From NCBI GenBank assembly GCA_011170285.1, contig DUEE01000016.1, positions 148,932 to 212,931 of the forward strand: a stretch of DNA of 64,000 bases, read 5' to 3'. Position numbers and translations under genes: made by a program. Below are positions 60,731 to 64,000 of the stretch, piece by piece (the first letter of the stretch is position 1; each line of letters opens with the position of its first letter). Origin of the DNA: Dehalococcoidia bacterium (GTDB lineage Bacteria > Chloroflexota > Dehalococcoidia > Dehalococcoidales > W498). The notes below the pieces were generated by a model. The model saw nothing but the letters and a program-made list of their open reading frames with translations. It had not been told where the DNA came from and did no database searches.

Positions 60731-63201
60731 CGCACCACCAAATTTACTAGCCTGCCCGGGACGTATATTATATCAGCAATCTCCTTACCCTCCAGGTAAG
60801 CCTTTACCCGCTGCCTTTCCAGTGCCATCTGCCGGGCTTCAGCCTCAGTGATAGACGCCGACACCATAATCCGGTCACGCAACTTGCCATTGACTTGAAC
60901 CACCAGGGTTATTTCTTCATCTCTAGCCAGTGCCTCATCACATTCGGGCCAGCTTTGATTATGAATGCTATACTCGTGCCCCGTCCGCTGCCACAGCTCC
61001 TCCGCTAGGTGGGGAGCTGTGGGTGCCAGAAGCAGGAGCAAGGTTTTTATAAATTCACTCCACACTGAGAGAGAAATAGTCCTTGCTTCTTTAACCTTAG
61101 CTAAGTGGCCGGTGAACCCCATAAGAGTGGCTATCATGGTATTAAATCGGAGTTTTTCCATATCTTCAGTAACTTTTCTAATAGTCTGATGAGCAATACG
61201 AGTTAGGTCCTTTTCCATTTTTTCTCTGAGTTCACGATGTCCTTTAGATTCATCCTTTGGATTATATTCTGGATTATATTTCTCCAGCACCAGATTCCAT
61301 ACCCGGTTAAGCCAGCGGCTTACACCACTAATGCCACTGTCATCCCACTCACCGCCCTTCTCCCAGGGTGCCACAAACATAAGGTAGGCACGCACTGCAT
61401 CTGCCCCCAACTCGGAAACATACTCATCGGGGGTAATAACATTGCCCCGTGATTTACTCATCTTCTGGCGCTCAACAATAATAACTCCCTGGTTAAACAA
61501 ACGGGTAAACGGCTCATCAAAATCGACCAGCCCCATATCCCGAAGTGCCTTAATAAAGAAGCGGGCATATAGTAGGTGCATAACGGCATGTTCGGCACCA
61601 CCGGTGTATAGGTCTACGGGTAACCAGTACCTTAACTTGTCAGCATCAAAGGGAGCCGTATCACAATTGGGGCTGGCATAGCGTAAAAGATACCACGAGG
61701 AGCACATAAAGGTATCCATAGTATCAGTCTCTCTCTTGGCTGGAGCCGAGCACTGCGGACAGGTAGTATTGACAAACTGCTCGCAATACTTCAAGGGAGA
61801 TTCACCAATGGGCTTAAATTCAGCGTCCTCAGGTAGCAATACTGGTAGGTCTGGCTCAGGGACAGGGACAATGCCACAGTTAGGACAATATATCATAGGT
61901 ATTGGTGCTCCCCAATATCGCTGGCGGGAGATAAGCCAGTCGCGAATCCTGTAGGTTACCATCCGTTTCCCCCAACCCTTCTCCTCCAGAAAATTAGAGA
62001 TTGCCTCTATGCCCTGCTGGCTGGGAAGCCCACTAAAGTTGACTGAATTCACCATAATACCCGGTTCAGTATATGCCTCCTTTAGCTCAACCTCCTGCCA
62101 TCCGGGTGGAGCTATCACCAGTCTAATAGGCAAGTTATACTTCTTGGCAAAATCAAAGTCACGCTGGTCATGAGCCGGCACCCCCATTACTGCCCCAGTG
62201 CCGTAGCCCATCAATACATAATCAGCAATCCAAATAGGCACCTTTTCCTGGTTAAGCCTATTTACCACATAGGCTCCGATAAACACCCCATCCTTTTCCT
62301 TCTCGGTTGATAGTCTCTCTATCTCAGTCTGGCGCTGTGACCGTGCTATATAGTCTTCAACCTCAGCCCTTTTCTCAGTCGAAACTAGCTCCGCCACCAG
62401 TGGGTGCTCTGGAGCCAGAACCATAAAGGTAACACCAAAGATAGTATCAGGGCGGGTGGTAAATACCCTGATTTCCTTTCCATCTACTCCGGGATGGTCA
62501 AGGGCAAAGGAAATCTCAGTGCCTTGACTTTTACCTACCCAGTTCCTCTGCATGAGCTTTATTCGCTCTGGCCAGTCAATGCCATTATGCTGCATAAGCT
62601 CATCAGCATATTTGGTGATTCGAAAAAACCACTGTGCCAAATCCCGTCGGCTCACTGCTGCCCCACAGCGCTCACAGAAGCCCTCCACTACCTGCTCATT
62701 AGCCAGTACCGTCTGGCAGTGGGGGCACCAGTTAACCGGAGCCTTGCCCCGATAAGCCAGACCATTCTGGTAAAGCTTCAAAAAGAACCACTGTGTCCAC
62801 TTATAATACTCAGGTAAGCAGGTGATCACCTCGCGGCTCCAGTCATAAATAGCGCCTATACTTTTAAGCTGGCGGCGCATATTGTCTATGTTTTGCATTG
62901 TCCAGGTAAAGGGATGAATACCCCGGCTAATAGCTGCATTCTCGGCGGGTAGTCCAAAGGCATCAAACCCCATCGGGTGAAGCACATTATAGCCCTGCAT
63001 TCGCTTAAACCGGGCATGTACATCAGACGGAGCCGTGGCATACCAGTGCCCGATATGAAGGTCACCTGAGGTGTAGGGGAACATTGTCAGTGCATACCAC
63101 TTGGGTCGTGAGTCGTTTTCACTAACCTCATACAGCCTATCCTCAGCCCATCTCTGCTGCCACTTCTTCTCTATCTCTTGAGGGTTATATTTAACTGGCA
63201 T
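60727..63201 (-). CDS. leuS: Leucyl-tRNA synthetase
   Basis: The protein has 824 aa, a normal bacterial LeuRS. The HIGH motif is H49-I-G-H52, the CP1 editing domain follows (T-T-R-P-D-T-I-F-G-V), and K-M-S-K-S is near residue 580. Zinc-type Cys pairs (C-P-H-C, C-E-R-C) are present. The C-terminal tail E-G-K-E-I-A-D-I-I-Y-V-P-G-R-L-V-N is intact. It has a promoter about 45 bases upstream and no visible T-box. Confidence 0.97.
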   Translation of the reverse strand: MPVKYNPQEIEKKWQQRWAEDRLYEVSENDSRPKWYALTMFPYTSGDLHIGHWYATAPSDVHARFKRMQGYNVLHPMGFDAFGLPAENAAISRGIHPFTWTMQNIDNMRRQLKSIGAIYDWSREVITCLPEYYKWTQWFFLKLYQNGLAYRGKAPVNWCPHCQTVLANEQVVEGFCERCGAAVSRRDLAQWFFRITKYADELMQHNGIDWPERIKLMQRNWVGKSQGTEISFALDHPGVDGKEIRVFTTRPDTIFGVTFMVLAPEHPLVAELVSTEKRAEVEDYIARSQRQTEIERLSTEKEKDGVFIGAYVVNRLNQEKVPIWIADYVLMGYGTGAVMGVPAHDQRDFDFAKKYNLPIRLVIAPPGWQEVELKEAYTEPGIMVNSVNFSGLPSQQGIEAISNFLEEKGWGKRMVTYRIRDWLISRQRYWGAPIPMIYCPNCGIVPVPEPDLPVLLPEDAEFKPIGESPLKYCEQFVNTTCPQCSAPAKRETDTMDTFMCSSWYLLRYASPNCDTAPFDADKLRYWLPVDLYTGGAEHAVMHLLYARFFIKALRDMGLVDFDEPFTRLFNQGVIIVERQKMSKSRGNVITPDEYVSELGADAVRAYLMFVAPWEKGGEWDDSGISGVSRWLNRVWNLVLEKYNPEYNPKDESKGHRELREKMEKDLTRIAHQTIRKVTEDMEKLRFNTMIATLMGFTGHLAKVKEARTISLSVWSEFIKTLLLLLAPTAPHLAEELWQRTGHEYSIHNQSWPECDEALARDEEITLVVQVNGKLRDRIMVSASITEAEARQMALERQRVKAYLEGKEIADIIYVPGRLVNLVVR

Positions 63202-63240
63202 TTATCCTTCCTTATTGAATTAAAACCTTCCACATTCAAA
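63202..63240. other. leuS leader
   Basis: It contains AAGGAAGG before the leuS ATG. There is no T-box antiterminator sequence or terminator, so tRNA-dependent control is not supported. Confidence 0.45.
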
Positions 63241-63270
63241 AGTATACAATAAAGAACCAATTTTTACCAA
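63241..63270 (-). promoter_or_regulatory. Likely leuS promoter
   Basis: TTGGTA (63265-63270) and TATACT (63241-63246) on the minus strand with 18-base spacing. Confidence 0.5.
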
Positions 63271-63345
63271 GCTAGAAAGAGGCGAGGCTTTTTAACAGCG
63301 AATAATAAGTGATAGATAGGGGGGTTGGATAAAGCCAAATTTATG

Positions 63346-63377
63346 GTGGAGCTGGGGTATCAATAGGTATAACTTTT
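63346..63377 (+). repeat. Direct repeat, copy A
   Basis: GTGGAGCTGGGGTATCAATA and following bases match 63843-63874 at 30 of 32 positions. Confidence 0.6.
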
Positions 63378-63453
63378 GAGATGATATTTAGTTTGGCTAT
63401 TACTTTCTATCCGGGTTAACCAATCCTAGGCTAAATTGTCTGATTCGTAACTA

Positions 63454-63744
63454 TTATTTTATTTTAAGTCCAGGAATTTGCGAATCTTGCTCACGAAGTT
63501 CAGCCTTTATGGATTCAATATCCGCACTTGGGTCAGTATTGCCGAGGGTATAGAAAAGAACTGTATAACGCTCAGTAGGATGACCGTAGTCATTAGTGCG
63601 AATGTTGAGGAGTATCCATCCTCTGGCTAGTAGAGCGTTGACCAACTAAGTAGCTGAACTATCACTATATGTGCTGGAACCAGTCTCCACTGTTACAATT
63701 TTTCTAATAGTGTGAAGAGGAAATGTTTGCTGTTCGCTTTTCAT
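63454..63744 (-). pseudogene. Small gene interrupted by an in-frame TAG
   Basis: On the minus strand an ATG at 63744 (GGATGGAG upstream) opens M-K-S-E-Q-Q-T-F-P-L. After 32 codons comes TAG (63646-63648). The same frame then continues for 63 codons (V-N-A-L-L-A-R-G-W-I-L-L-N-I) to the normal end at 63454. The uninterrupted product would be about 96 aa. A single C-to-T change (CAG to TAG) would explain it. Translation restarting at TTG 63645 or amber readthrough are alternatives. I do not recognise the family. Confidence 0.6.
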
Positions 63745-63842
63745 TTATTTTCTCCATCCTTAAGGATGCCGCATGCATGACCATTTGCTGTACATTTTAG
63801 CCCGAGAACTTAGTGTGCAGCTTTGCAAGAACTGGGAACGAA

Positions 63843-63874
63843 GTGGAGATGGGGTATCAATAGGTAGAACTTTT
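63843..63874 (+). repeat. Direct repeat, copy B, next to the IS end
   Basis: Partner of 63346-63377 (two mismatches). It ends six bases before the proposed IS left end. Confidence 0.6.
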
Positions 63875-63880
63875 TTGGGA

Positions 63881-64000
63881 TGCACCCCGTTAGAACTGGA
63901 CTGAGGAATAAGCTATAGTTAGGCCACAGGGAATGGAGGAGTCGGCATGAATCGGAAGCTGTGGTCCAATGAAGAGAAGGTATCAATTGTACTGGAGATA
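63881..64000 (+). mobile_element. Left end of an IS3-family insertion sequence
   Basis: The terminal inverted-repeat-like TGCACCCCGTTAGAACTGGA begins at 63881, closely matching IS3-family ends that open with TG and contain (A)AACTGGAC. A transposase start follows 66 bases inside. The element runs off the window. Confidence 0.75.
63947..64000 (+). CDS. IS3-family transposase OrfA, start only
   Basis: Eighteen codons are visible, M-N-R-K-L-W-S-N-E-E-K-V-S-I-V-L-E-I. This is the usual opening of the helix-turn-helix OrfA (InsE-like) protein that binds the inverted repeats. GGAGG lies 8 bases upstream. The rest is beyond the window. Confidence 0.7.
   Translation, partial: MNRKLWSNEEKVSIVLEI

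Noticed and set aside
63000..63330. T-box control of leuS
   Set aside because: No antiterminator consensus and no terminator hairpin between the promoter and the leuS start.

Overview
The window looks like chromosomal DNA of an anaerobic bacterium, most plausibly a Chloroflexota / Dehalococcoidia-type lineage. This is inferred from gene content, not from a marker gene. The pointers are an archaeal-type fructose-bisphosphate aldolase/phosphatase, an 11-subunit complex I operon without NuoEFG, a split aconitase-family enzyme beside a short NAD-type isocitrate dehydrogenase, malate dehydrogenase and a two-subunit class I fumarase, a 4Fe-4S ferredoxin, and frequent GTG/TTG starts. GC content is moderate. 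Most of the window is housekeeping DNA packed in tight operons. The two ends are accessory.

Layout. (1) 1-6.7 kb: a type I restriction-modification locus (hsdM end, an Abi_2/HEPN-type gene, hsdS, an 86-aa unknown, hsdR) followed by gene debris. (2) 6.9-14.6 kb: a 158-aa unknown with a promoter-terminator leader, dnaN, FBP aldolase/phosphatase-rdgB, hisA-hisI, and the coaE-rplU-rpmA-rpmE-DUF1385 group. (3) 15-21.3 kb: an EamA transporter between short direct repeats, the AmmeMemoRadiSam pair, a YaaC-like gene, rarA and an initiator tRNA. (4) 21.6-26.3 kb: a livHMGF plus lipoprotein ABC importer. (5) 26.4-28 kb: small enzymes (PNPOx-like, Trm112-like, queD, folK). (6) 28-38.3 kb: a carbon-metabolism block: carboxyltransferase, 48-aa partner, biotinylated OadA-type subunit, aconitase large and small subunits, isocitrate dehydrogenase, malate dehydrogenase, a membrane gene with a probable +1 frameshift, fumarase alpha and beta, and a HIT protein. 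(7) 38.3-44 kb: nadK-GNAT-Nudix, an ArsA-type ATPase with a small partner, rmuC with tiny downstream ORFs, and a flavodoxin. (8) 44-54.1 kb: nuoABCDHIJK-DUF2007-LMN on the minus strand from one clear promoter. (9) 54.4-63.2 kb: rsmD-coaD-ferredoxin, cvpA, a MacAB-type exporter, yggT-proC-leuS. (10) 63.4-64 kb: an amber-interrupted ORF, a repeat pair and the left end of an IS3-family element.

How the genes fit together. The carboxyltransferase/OadA module could feed oxaloacetate to malate dehydrogenase and fumarase, and the aconitase and isocitrate dehydrogenase supply the oxidative arm towards 2-oxoglutarate. Complex I without its NADH module would take electrons from a carrier such as ferredoxin or flavodoxin. 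FBP aldolase/phosphatase gives one-enzyme gluconeogenesis.

Most unusual signals: two conserved enzymes (hisA, fumarase beta) whose only well-placed start is an ATA codon; a stop-overlapping UUU-UAA +1 slip site joining two halves of a membrane protein; a family of three structured intergenic repeats; and a duplicated terminator-like element upstream of two minus-strand genes. I see no CRISPR array, rRNA or prophage, and no clearly new multigene system.
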